In this document: positions 50,901-61,800 of the stretch, one piece after another
How the letters are laid out: every line of letters begins with the position of its first letter
Position numbering within the stretch: position 1 is the stretch's first letter
NCBI GenBank assembly: GCA_030141605.1
Contig: JAQGDQ010000168.1
Coordinates: 1 to 64,000, forward strand
Source of the DNA: Tubiluchus corallicola
Taxonomy: Eukaryota; Priapulida; Priapulimorpha; Priapulimorphida; Tubiluchidae
Reading direction: 5' to 3'
DNA: 64,000 nt
Translations under genes and position numbers: made by a program
The notes under the pieces: model-generated
What the model saw: the letters and a program-made list of their open reading frames with translations, nothing else
The model's database searches: none
What the model was told of the DNA's origin: nothing

Positions 50901-51328
50901 ACTTGCTCGGTGTTTCATCTTAGAGGATTAGCTTTGACAATGCGCCAGATTCCAATCACCGCCACAACCATCCACATTAAGTAGATCCTGGCTTTGAGTG
51001 TTGGATCTAAGTTTCAAGTATGCCAAACTATATTTAAAATATAACAGAAGAAATCATTGATTGTGCAGTCAATTATGATGTTATAAGTAGGTGGTAATAA
51101 AACGTGAAACACGAGAAGTTTGTAGCTGTTTGCTGTAATACACGGAAACCTCACATACAGTACAACTGCGTCCTTGTTTTCTTACAGACCCAGGAGAAGC
51201 GATACCAAGGAGACATGAACGGAGCCCAAAAAGCATCTGATAGGACTAAGATCTTAATCGTTGCAGCTGTTATTGCGGGTATTCTTGCCTGGATCATCAT
51301 CGTATTAAGTTCTATTTTTGGCCGGTAG
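41914..51328 (+). CDS. Large CD225/dispanin-type protein with a long disordered N-terminal half, four exons
   Basis: Exons: 41914-41920 (ATG TCA G, then GTAGGT), 47955-49129, 49661-49795, 51188-51328. Phases 1,0,0 join into 485 residues. Residues 1-394 are rich in Gln, Arg, Pro, His and Tyr, with loose internal repeats of a DR.E.GHRYQS type (for example RSETGHRYQSEQ and RLEMGQRHE), so intrinsically disordered. The CD225 domain occupies 405-485: GPPAYQIPAILSCVCCPCWC (409-428), the first helix to about 437, a loop with GDMNGAQKASDRTK (447-460) that keeps the family's GD..GA..AS pattern, and a second helix 461-483. The cysteine cluster before the loop is the usual palmitoylation zone. The 7-base first exon is inferred from the phase and splice sites only. 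Intron 1 (6 kb) holds LINE remnants; intron 2 holds a relic copy of exon 2 sequence. Confidence 0.75.
41921..44740. other. Intron 1 of the large dispanin, left part
   Basis: AT-rich DNA with no coding region, recognisable transposon or strong repeat. Short open frames at 43853-44579 match nothing. Confidence 0.4.
44750..46640 (-). mobile_element. 3' part of an APE-type LINE (reverse transcriptase to end)
   Basis: Reading the minus strand: 46640-46385 gives KGDLNSLFNYL and KANFLNKCFKSHF (start of the RT region). 46385-46152 gives VIIKMIRKLKLKQSKAPD and VSYIFQKSFIDG. 46140-45960 gives NYRPVSFT and KEQHGFLAKRSTTTQ. 45940-45389 gives DFKKAFDTVSHPKLI, GVPQRSVLGPLLF and the catalytic LFADDVK. 45343-45071 and 45062-44900 give the C-terminal blocks (RIESVQRYFTRRLF; VPIWNSL). 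Frames are broken by stops and shifts. It lies antisense in intron 1 of the large dispanin gene. Confidence 0.8.
46680..47720 (+). mobile_element. 5' part (endonuclease and linker) of an APE-type LINE, in inverted orientation
   Basis: Plus-strand blocks: IFAMCETRLNDSITSSIL (about 46700-46754), then VVFLGDFNLPDFEWDPLV (46880-47075 frame), the catalytic core of an APE-type endonuclease. A linker follows with NKVHYHPCVRRLLLRKLRIY (about 47505-47570) and KRLCKNRDSRV near 47670. There is no reverse transcriptase after it; instead the RT part lies to the left on the opposite strand, starting about where this part should continue. Confidence 0.7.
49262..49350 (+). repeat. Relic duplication of large-dispanin exon 2 sequence, in the next intron
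   Basis: The intron stretch with 'tacagaaggt', 'ctatcaacaaagtcctcc' and a GCCATAT start repeats, with substitutions, the exon stretch at about 48336-48397. The encoded texts compare as PYRTCTEGLSKQVYYQQSPP here and PYYTEGFTEQQVRYQQGPP in the exon. It lies 133 bp past the exon's donor site. Confidence 0.7.
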
Positions 51329-52314
51329 ATGACATTTAATCGCAACTGTTAAAACTTGTTAGATAAATGGTCAAAATTATTTTATCTTTTTCTCAAGCAA
51401 AGTCTCTCAAGGGAAGTTCGAAACTCTCCTGCAAAGGGCGAACGAAACCGCAAATAAGTAAAAAAATGAAATGTAAAGTCACTGGTATTTCACGACTAAC
51501 TCAGATGCATTGCAGGCGCTGTGAGAGTTACCACAAAGTACCACGAACGGTAATGTGGGCTTATGAAAAATTGTGTATGTAAGAGTGCTCAGTAATTAAA
51601 TTTTAGCAGGCTAGACCAAAGTGAGGTGGACACCACGAGTCTTACTGGCATACATTACTGACATGGGGCAACAATATTTTTGAGAGCAAGGCTGTCCGTT
51701 ATGCAAACTGATACCCTTTAACTTCGAACATTGTTTGGCTGAAATTAATTACATTTGTATCGAAACTCCGATACATTTGCAGTTGTATCAAATAGTGCAA
51801 GGCCCAATGTCTAATATATAAAGGCTAAAATAGTACTATATTTGTACAAATTTTTGTTTTATAATGTACTGCATGGTATGAACTATATTAAATAGAGCTA
51901 CTTAGTACACTAGAATGGTGCTAGTGTGGTGCTACACATAATTATGCTGGTGTTAAATATCTTGTTGCTGTGCAAAGTCAATTTGGAACCTATATTATTG
52001 TTGTTTAGTATAATACGTTTAAACTCATGTATAAGAACGTTTATTATAAGGACGTCTTTATAGCAACACAGGAATGTTTAAAAATGCCTTGAAAATGCAA
52101 ATTTTGTTGTAATATTCATTTAGCCAGTGTAGCGTGTTCACATTGAGACAGATTCATCATTTGTATTCATTAAACTTTATTACTAAAGCATTCTATTTGA
52201 TGAATTTACTTAGCACAAGAGAGCTTTTGTTAAACTATCTGAGATCAAAACTGGCGTCTCTGTAAATTGCCAGGGTACAAGTGCGTATGCATTCAGTTTG
52301 TAAGTTACCTTTTG

Positions 52315-52334
52315 AATAAATGTTCACAAATAAA
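52315..52334 (+). terminator. Candidate poly(A) signals of the large dispanin
   Basis: Two AATAAA hexamers, at 52315-52320 and 52329-52334, about 1 kb after the stop codon. Confidence 0.45.
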
Positions 52335-52636
52335 TTTGGATGCTCTGTAATTTTGATGTACTAACAATTCAAACTGTGTTATACTTTAACGTAGCAAATG
52401 AAGGTGCACTAGTTTTTTCTTGTTTCAATGATAATTTAAGTGGAAGGCAATATTGCTGTTGATACTGGGGTACCATAAATTATGCAAAACAGGTGGTGTT
52501 ACATCTATTGGTAAGGAAGAAGAAGCATATTACATGAACTTACCCTATGAAACATATAGTAATAATAATGCACAAAGTGTGTCAAGTAAGCGTTTTGAGT
52601 TGTGTAACTTGTCTTCTAACAATAAGGAATGTCCAT

Positions 52637-52642
52637 TTTATT
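52637..52642 (-). terminator. Candidate poly(A) signal of the TJAP1-like gene
   Basis: AATAAA on the minus strand, about 190 bp after the stop codon at 52828. Confidence 0.5.
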
Positions 52643-52827
52643 ACTAACTTGTTTTTGTGAATTGTGAAATTATCTAAAAGAAAAATAAATATTCTGTCAG
52701 ACAAATTGATTGCAAGTAAAAAGGATATTTGCCAAAACCTGAATTTGATAGAAGAATCACTGCAACATTATGTTGTTTAAAATTAGCATCGGCGATGATA
52801 GTGCGGGAAGCACTGTCAATCATTATT

Positions 52828-55800
52828 TTATGATTTTTCTTTTGTTTTCAACATTTTCAGATGATACTTCCGAGGTGGGCGTGGCCTAGTTTTTCGAATG
52901 TCAATCAGCAATGGCATAGATACCAAATATAAGTTGTCTAATTTCTCTGATTCAGCACTCGTTTCCCCAAGAGATTGTGTGTGACGCTTTGCACAATTGG
53001 AAGACATCCTGTGGACTTTGTCATCTTCATTTGCAACAAATTCTTTAGCAGTTGGTGATCCATGATTCTTTCTCTGATGAAGTACTTCTTCTAATTGACT
53101 TTTGAATTTGTCATCCTTTTTAAAAGTTTCGTTCGACGACATTTCAAACAAGTAGTCGCCTTGGAAGATATACTGTTTTTTTGAAGTTTTTATTATTTGG
53201 GTTTGTGTATCCATAGAGTCACCTACGTAACAACTCTGACACTGACAATAGTTTGATGCCTTAACAACCTTGTTGCCAGATTTACCAAAGCAGCTGGAGT
53301 CATCAATAGTGGCACATGGTTGTGGTTCGGATGTATTGTTTTGCAGATCATCTATATTATCAATTACACTGACATTGTTTTTGTACAAACTTTTAAATTC
53401 ACTCAAGGGAAGTTGCTCTGCAATCATACAAGTATTATACATTGGCAAAGAGTAATACACAGGAGAGTATACTAAATATTCTCGACATTGCATTGTTTGC
53501 ATATCAGAACTCTCTTCACTCGCTTCAGCTATGGTATCTGACGTCTCCATGCCACCATCACCAGCAAAGTTCTCAAATTTTTGTACTTGCTGAGAGACAA
53601 ATTTACCAGAAATGGCTTTTGATTTTGCTGGACACTGGCGTACTTTATACTTCTTTCTTTCTCTATGAGTAGGAGAAATGTATTTTAAGCCCCAGCTTAA
53701 ACTCTCTGTACTCGACTTTTTATGTCCGTATGTTAGGCCTTCACTCACATGCGGCACAGATTCACTAAAGTTAGTTGTATTTCCAGGAAGATTTTCTTGA
53801 ACTGGTTGGTCAGCATCTGACTTCCTCGTTTCTTTATAAAAGTTCTGATTCAACGCATAGCTCAATTTGCTTGTAGCCATCATTTTCTTTTCAGGAACAT
53901 ATTCTTTTCCTTTCTGATTGAGATAGTTGAATCTTTTATTTATGTTGTCGTGAATATTCTTATTGTTAATATAGTTACTCAAATTGCTGCCTCTTTTAAT
54001 TTTGTTTTTACTAGTATCACTTTTTTCTAGAACACTGTTTGCTTGTATATTTTGTAGATTTTCGTGCAGCATGGTCGGAAAATCAATATCGTCATCCCAG
54101 TAATCAGTATCATTATGCTTCCATTTCATTTTTCTCCTAAGTTTATGTTTCTTGTGATTACTGGAGTTTGATTTTGCATTTTGCCATGGGCCGGGCAGAG
54201 ACAGCAGTGGTTCGTATGATGGCATATTTCGGCTCACCCTATTCCTGTTGTACAAACCCAGTGGTTTTCCTTTTTGGCCACTGATTCTGCAATTAAACAC
54301 TGATAAATGAAATTAACTAACGTTAGTAGTTAATGAAAAATGTAGAAAGTATGTATAGGCATATTGCAGTAATTTTACTTTGCTAATTCCAAGTCTAAAC
54401 TGCAAAAATTGCCAAGCATATGCACATGGGAAGTATGTACATCCATTAAAAATTAGCCCAACAAGGAATCTTTCAGCCCTTTGTCACTCTGTCTCTCAGT
54501 CTTTCTTTCTCTTTCACCTCTTTTTCGCTTTCCCTTTCGCCTCTTCTTTTTCCCCTTTTCCTACACTTCCCCCTTCCTTTTCTTAGTAAAAGAAATTTTT
54601 GAGAAGTGTCTCAGAAAATTTACCCCGAGAATCTGAGACATTCTGCTGTCTACGCACGAAATTTTTTAAGTAAGGAGACTGCAAACGCAGCACGTACATT
54701 TAGTAGCACTGCAGTTAAGTTATACCACTATGTAAACTCGTTATAATTATAGAAATGTTATACATGCATATTGGTACATACTTAGCCGTTGTTACCTGTC
54801 GCTTGAACTGTCACTCAACCTCTGAACTTGATGATGTACCACATTAGTCCTGTCATAGCTGTTCATCTGTTTGTACATTGTAACTGTAACAAGAACAATA
54901 GAAAACTCTAGTACATTGGCTGTTACACAATGGGATAAATTTTGTCTTCAATTTTGCCAGCCGAATAAGTTAGAGGCTTCGCAAAACGGAGCTCCTTACG
55001 CAACACAGGGTCGTAATGTTCTTCAGATAATGGGTTCTGTGATCCTGACCTTTGACCATGGTCGACGTCTATACGTCAGAGCTTTGCATTAAACAGTTGA
55101 AAGTTGTCTACAAGACCAATACGGACGGACAGACGTAGGCATTTCTTACTATGTAATTATTTTTAGCTCTATGTGTCTACTATTGGAGGATGACAGGTAG
55201 TGATCTGTTTGAGGATTTAGTTCCTTGCTGTCATCCATGGCACACAGTGGTAGGCACAGCCTTCATATTGATTATGGCTATAAAATTTTACTGTTTACAT
55301 TTACTCATGTATTTATTTCTTGTGCCTAATAAATAATAAATAATAAATAAAATTGCTATACACTCTCTCGTCAGTCTCGTACAACTTTGATCGAGACGAA
55401 GGGATAATAATAGCGTTTCAGGGCAGAATAATTTCAGGCGCTCAAACTGTAAACATCAAATGATCTGCAAAATAAGCCACATCCTATGCAGATTAGTGCT
55501 TAACTTAATGTGTGCTGTGAAGTTAAGTAACATCAAAGTTTGTTTAGTAAGTAGATGGGCGACCTATGGATAACTGCATATGTCAGGTCTCATCTATCAC
55601 ACTTGTGCCAGATGTTTACTGAGGAGGAATGCCTGCTCACTGGAACGTAACTCGCCTGACAGTCCAATCTCTGGTTTCAGAGAATTATTTTTGTCAGTAT
55701 AATTCCAGGCCTGCCAAAACATATCAAATGAAAAGCCTCATAATAATCCGATTTATTTTGTTTCAACCAACCAAAACTTGTACCAGTTTCTAAGACTGCA

Positions 55801-58800
55801 TCGTCTGGAGTTTGTGCATTTCTAATATAGGTGTCAGCACCATTTAAATGGAAGTGCATAAAGTCAAAAGCTGAAAGCAGTAAAATGAGACGTTAACCAT
55901 ACGCATACGGAATACCAAACGGTGGCAAAATTAGATTTTCTACAATGTTAGGTCACAACCTAAAGTTGTATGTAAAATATTGCAGAACGGATTGCTTAAA
56001 AAATTTCTCCTCCAATAGAGTTGTTAAAGTGAGGAAACGAATTGCAACCCTCAATAGATCGATGTCTTTTAATACATGCACAAACAAGATTAGAATAAAA
56101 AATATCGATCTCAGTCAATAGGTAATTTTAAACAGACACGTTTAAGTAGGAAAATTTATTTGTGTTTTTAAACCATAACCTAATAAATAAATTTCATTTT
56201 TGCTAATACTCACAGTTTGTTTGATCTGTTTTACAATTCAGTCCTACGTTTGGGGCGATATGGCTTGGTGTTTTGGCGTTTTCTTTAAAGTAAATTCTTT
56301 GTGGTTTCTTTCCCAAGCAGCTGCGTATCCGGTCTCGGTAGTTTTTAGACATCTACAGAAATGTAAATAAAAAATAGGAATTTCCCTGTAAGCAAAGCAG
56401 ATGCAAAAAAAAATCGTCATTAAGGTGCAATAGTTTATTTACTTAGGTGTACTCAAGTACATAGATTTGACTTTTAATGCTGATCTCTGTTTCGCGTAAT
56501 CGCCTGCAATGCAGATACTGTCACACAATGTAGATAGTTGCGGCGGCACCGAATTCTTATCATTAGCAATAATGATATAAGATGAGACACTGGACCAATA
56601 GATGTGCTCAGTTAGATTGGTATATAAAGTTAAATTTAGCAGCACGGCAGAAAGAGCAAGTAAATAATCCAGCAGTCACTCATCTCGTTGACTAGCCTCG
56701 ATGTGACCAACATAGACAATAAGCACACTCGACTGTTTAATTTGCCCTATACACAATCTTCGAATTCAGTTTTTATTAATTTCTATTGTATAGTCAGCAA
56801 ATATATGAAAAGACCTTTATTATTTATAATTTAATACATTTTATCATAATTATCGTAATTATTTATCAATAATTACCAGTTTTATTAATGGGGGATTTTA
56901 ATATCGATATTAATGCAACAAATACTGCTCAGTGCAAAAAGTATAAAGAAGTCTTGGACCAATATAACACGCTAATACTAAACGCCAGTAATAAACCCAC
57001 AAGAATCACTAAAACATCATCTACTACCATAGACCACTTTATCTCAAACGCTAAAGACAATTTCCAAGTACAAGAAAACTTCTCGAGTGATCATTCTGAT
57101 CATGATTTTATAATAATAGTAGACAAAACAGAACCAACCAAAAACAATACAGGCACAGTCTGGAAAACAGTCAGAGATTATTCTACATATAATAAAGATA
57201 TATTTCAAGATACTTTAACCAAATTGGACTGGAGTAATATTTACACAATGACTGACATTGACATACAAATAAACACACTAATAAATAATATGAAATACTG
57301 CCTGGATATCTATGCACCGTATAAAAAATTAAAATACATCAGCAGCAATTTAATGCAAAATCTGCTTGCCCTTGGGCGGATACAGAACTCGCTAAACTAA
57401 GACACAATAAAAATGAATTATATAGAACATATTTACATTTAAAAGGTAAAAGCAATTACAATAATTACAAAAAGGCACGAAATAAATTTAATAGCTACAA
57501 CAGGCAACTCAAAAATAAATATTATATTAATAAATGCAATGATGCAACTACACCTAAGCAAAAATGGCGTTTAATTAATGACGTTCTTAACAGATACAGA
57601 AACGATCAATTACAAATAAATAGTTTACGAGAAAATGACAGTATAATATCTGATCCAGTTGACATTGCTAAAAAATTAAATTCCACATTTATCAATCTCG
57701 GAAAATTTGACAACTTGCCACACCAACATAATGCAAATATACACAATATATACAAAAACCAATCAGCAATACAATCCACTTTCTCATTTACTAGCGTCAC
57801 AGAATACGACATCTTTAGAATATTAAACAGTTTAAATATAAATAAAGAAAGTGGACCCTCAGACATGCCAATAAAAATCTTAAAAGACTGTGCCAGCATC
57901 ATTACTCCTCATCTAACATATATCACAAACCAAGTCTTAATGCGCTCAGAATTTCCAGCAGTGTGTAAACAAGCAAACATAACTCCAATACACAAGAAAG
58001 ATGCTAAAGATGACGCTAAAAACTACAGACCAATCTCAGTAGTGCACGTACTAGCCAAAGTATTTGAAAGAGTTATCTACAACCAAATAAATCATTACAT
58101 TGAAAATAATAAGTTACTGTCAAATCATCAATTCGGATTTAGAAAACTACAATAGACGCAATAATTGATGCCACTGAAAAGTGGCGTTACAACTTAAATA
58201 AAAATAAATATATAACAGCAGCATTTTTACATCTAAGTAAAGCTTTTGACAGCCTCGATCACAATTTACTACTAGACAACTTACGCCAACTAGGATTCAA
58301 TTATACTTCTCTCAAACTAATTAATAATTACCTACACAATAGAAAACAAAGAGTCAAACTGAACAAACACACTTTTTCAACATGGGACACACCACAGAGA
58401 GACATCCCACAAGGTACGATATTAGGTCCATTACTCTTTTGTTTATACGTTAATAAAATTCATTTAGTTTTACATAATTCAGACTTAACACAATATGCCG
58501 ATGATACAACACTCTATACAGCACACGCAGACTTTCTAACATCAAAAAATAATCTAGAAAAAGACATAACAAATATAAATGCAGCATTTAACTCTTTTGG
58601 TTTAAAAATGAATGATGATAAGACAGAATTTATGGTAATATCACCCAAATCCAATGACATTACTTCTAATGCAACACTAAAAGTAGGTGACTGTTCCATA
58701 GAACAAGCAAAAACTGTAAAACTTTTAGGCATTACTGTCGACAATAAACTCACTTGGGATGAACAGTTTCATCAAATGCACAACAAGATGGCATTAAGCA

Positions 58801-61800
58801 CGACATTCTTACGCCAAACCAGAGGCCATCTAACCAAGAAAACAAAAATTCTCATCTACAAAAGTCTAATATTACCACATTATCTATATGGTTGCACTAT
58901 ACTTCAAAACGTTAAATATGAAAACTTTAGAAAACTAAATACAATGCAAAACTACGCACTTAGATTAATTCATGGCTACTCTAACAAAACTGCTAAACAA
59001 CATGCTGCTTCCGCAACAAGCTTAAGAACGTCCACAAAAATACCAATATTAGAAGCCTATCGAGATTACAAAACACTGATATTTCTTTATAAATATATAA
59101 ATAAACTGAGCATTCCATTTATAAACAATCCCTTAGCATTTATTCCTGATACCACATTGAACACTAGAACATACAATTTAAAGCAAATTACAGCAAACAA
59201 TAAATTTGGAAATAACTCTATATCAAAACAGGCCATACATTTATGGAACTTACTACCCAGTGAAATAAAACAAATAGAATCTCTCCACCACTTTAAAAAG
59301 AAATTAAAAGAATATCAATATAACAGGTTTCAACTTCCACATTGTGCATCTGATACTAATTACACAGACCCCACTTTCATTTACCCCCGCCCCTGACTCC
59401 ATATAATGATTAAAAATGAAAAATTTAAAAAAAAAATTATGTGATGTAATACGTGTTATGTTAGTTTCGTGTTTCGTAATGTTAAATGTATAAATAGTGT
59501 ACACTATGTAATGTAAAATCTAATGTACTTTCGTATAATTGTTTGTAAAAATATTTTAATATGGTATTTGTAAATATGTTCATTTTATTGTATATAGTTT
59601 TGCACTTTAGTTTTTTTAGTATGCACTGGACGCATTTGTCTTGAACAGTGTGGTTATTTTAACATTACGCTGAGGCTAACTCAATTTTATTATAATGAGT
59701 GAACCGTTTTTACGACAAATAAAGAATTAATATATATATATATATATATAAATATTTTTTTACAATATTTATTATTTTACTATATACTATATTATAAAAA
59801 AGCTACAAAAGTTATAAATAATATGTTTTATAAACAATAAAGAGATTTTTATATATTTGCTTACTATACAATGATTTTATAACTTTATTGCACATTTTAG
59901 TTTAAAAAAGCAATTATTTATTATAATACATACTATGTTTTATAAATAACAATGTTATTTTCATTTAGTTGCTGATTATACAATGATTACATCAAGGAAT
60001 TGATTTTTGAGTATAATTCTGTTGATTTATTGATTCTCCTGTCAGAAACAGCTAAGCAACTTTACAATGTTAGGTTATCATAAGATTAATTTCAAATTAC
60101 ACTTACGGATTGCAAGTGTTTCTCCACCTGTTTGGAAGAAAATTCTTTCAGTAAATTTATTAGCGCGTCTTTGTCCTGCTTCAGTTCTTTCTGAAAAAAT
60201 CTTACAACTGACTATTGTTAAACAAAGCAAGCTTTCTTGTGAGGACAAATGTGATCATACACACATTTTTTTGCAATAATGAGAAATGCTAAGCGGGCTT
60301 TGCTGCTAATTAATTTTATTTAAACAGGCTTAATTACATTTCATCTTACCTTGTTAAAAACAAAATAAATAAATGAAAGAGTGAAATAATGAACAGCAAT
60401 GTACAAGCAAGCACTTAACCATCGAATGAATGAATGAATGAATGATCAAATGAGTGACCGACTGACTAGTTGACTGAATAAATGAATGATTGAATGAATG
60501 AACGAATGAATAAATGAACGAACGGGTGAAGACAAATAACAACGAGAGTGAACGAATATGTAAATTACCTTCGAAGGGACAATTAAAAAGGAAACAGAAT
60601 GAAGAAGCATGTGGCTGGCTACTACTAGCCTGCTCAGTCTAGTGAAGTAAGCAAAATTTTTGTAAATGAACGGACGAGTTAAATGGTGAGCGGATTATTC
60701 TGCGAGTGACTTCACAAAACGCTCAAAAAAGTGAAAGAGAGGAGATCTCAATTAAAATGTAGGGACTTGAGAAGAAAAAAACAAAAAGGAGTAAAAAGGA
60801 CAGAAACAAATAAAATAAATAAAGTCATAATGATTTACTCGGGCAAATTCGATACAGATAACTTCATTTTTTGCATCAACCACGAATGAACAAAAATGCA
60901 GAAAGAAGGAAAAGAAAAAACAGAGCACGAAAAGTGGCAAATTGAACAGAAAAAGGAAAAGTCAACGAAAAACAAAAAAGTAATAAGGATGACTTACTTG
61001 GGCGTGTTCCATGCAGATAACTTCATCTTTTGCATCAACTAATTTTTGTATCATTTGAATTAGGTCGTTTTCCAGATCTTCTTTTTCTTCATTAAACATT
61101 TCTGCCTGCACAAAAAGTGGTCAAACACAAAATTATTGGTTTGCAAATGATGCAAATCAGCGGTCGGACTGTGTTGTAAATTGTAAGTTACCCTTTGATG
61201 TTTAGTATATCAACTTATATCTAAGTCAACTCACTATTTTGATCAGCCTTTCTTCTAAAGTGCTGTTGACTTCTAATAGTCTTTGATGGTCAATGTGCAA
61301 CCTAGAATAGAAACTTTTTTACGATACTGAGCATATTGCACAGTAGATAACTATGGTTATATACACCTCCGTTCTTCTTATGCAACCCGTTGATATTTAA
61401 AAATTAGACACTATAAAATAGGTAAGCACATAAGTCTGAACCACCGTTCTTAAGAAACCAACTGATATTTGACATAACTGAAGCCGTATTTTTTGTACAA
61501 TAAAAGTGCTGGCGGCCGAGTGTTCATGTGAAGTTTACTTTTAGGTAGAAATTTTCTGACTCAAACAATACAACTGAGTCCGTAGTGTTAAAGGAAATCA
61601 AAACTCAGTTTTGCGCCAATAGCTGAAAAAGATCTGTGGTAAAGAATCCTGAAAAGAAAAATGCTGTCATTTCAGGAATTATTTCCGCCGAACCTTATTT
61701 TCGTTACTGGTGGTATAAACTCATGATAAAGTTTTGAAGCCAAACTTGGAAAACAGGAAATGTGAAAAAGTTGGAACCCAGCCTGGATTGGAATCAGGAC

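Larger units (their letters stand above)
51329..52827. other. Convergent 3' UTRs
   Basis: Between the stop codons of the large dispanin (+) and the TJAP1-like gene (-). No gene seen. The plus strand has AATAAA at 52315, 52329 and 52684; the minus strand has AATAAA at 52642-52637. The two 3' UTRs may overlap. Confidence 0.55.

Noticed and set aside
52828-54300. The 490-residue open frame as a stand-alone single-exon gene
   Set aside because: Its apparent first codons are part of an acceptor (TTAATTGCAG), and the upstream exon 54866-54796 joins it in phase.
60354-60542. Minus-strand frame rich in FIHSFIHS
   Set aside because: Translation of the (GAAT)n microsatellite.
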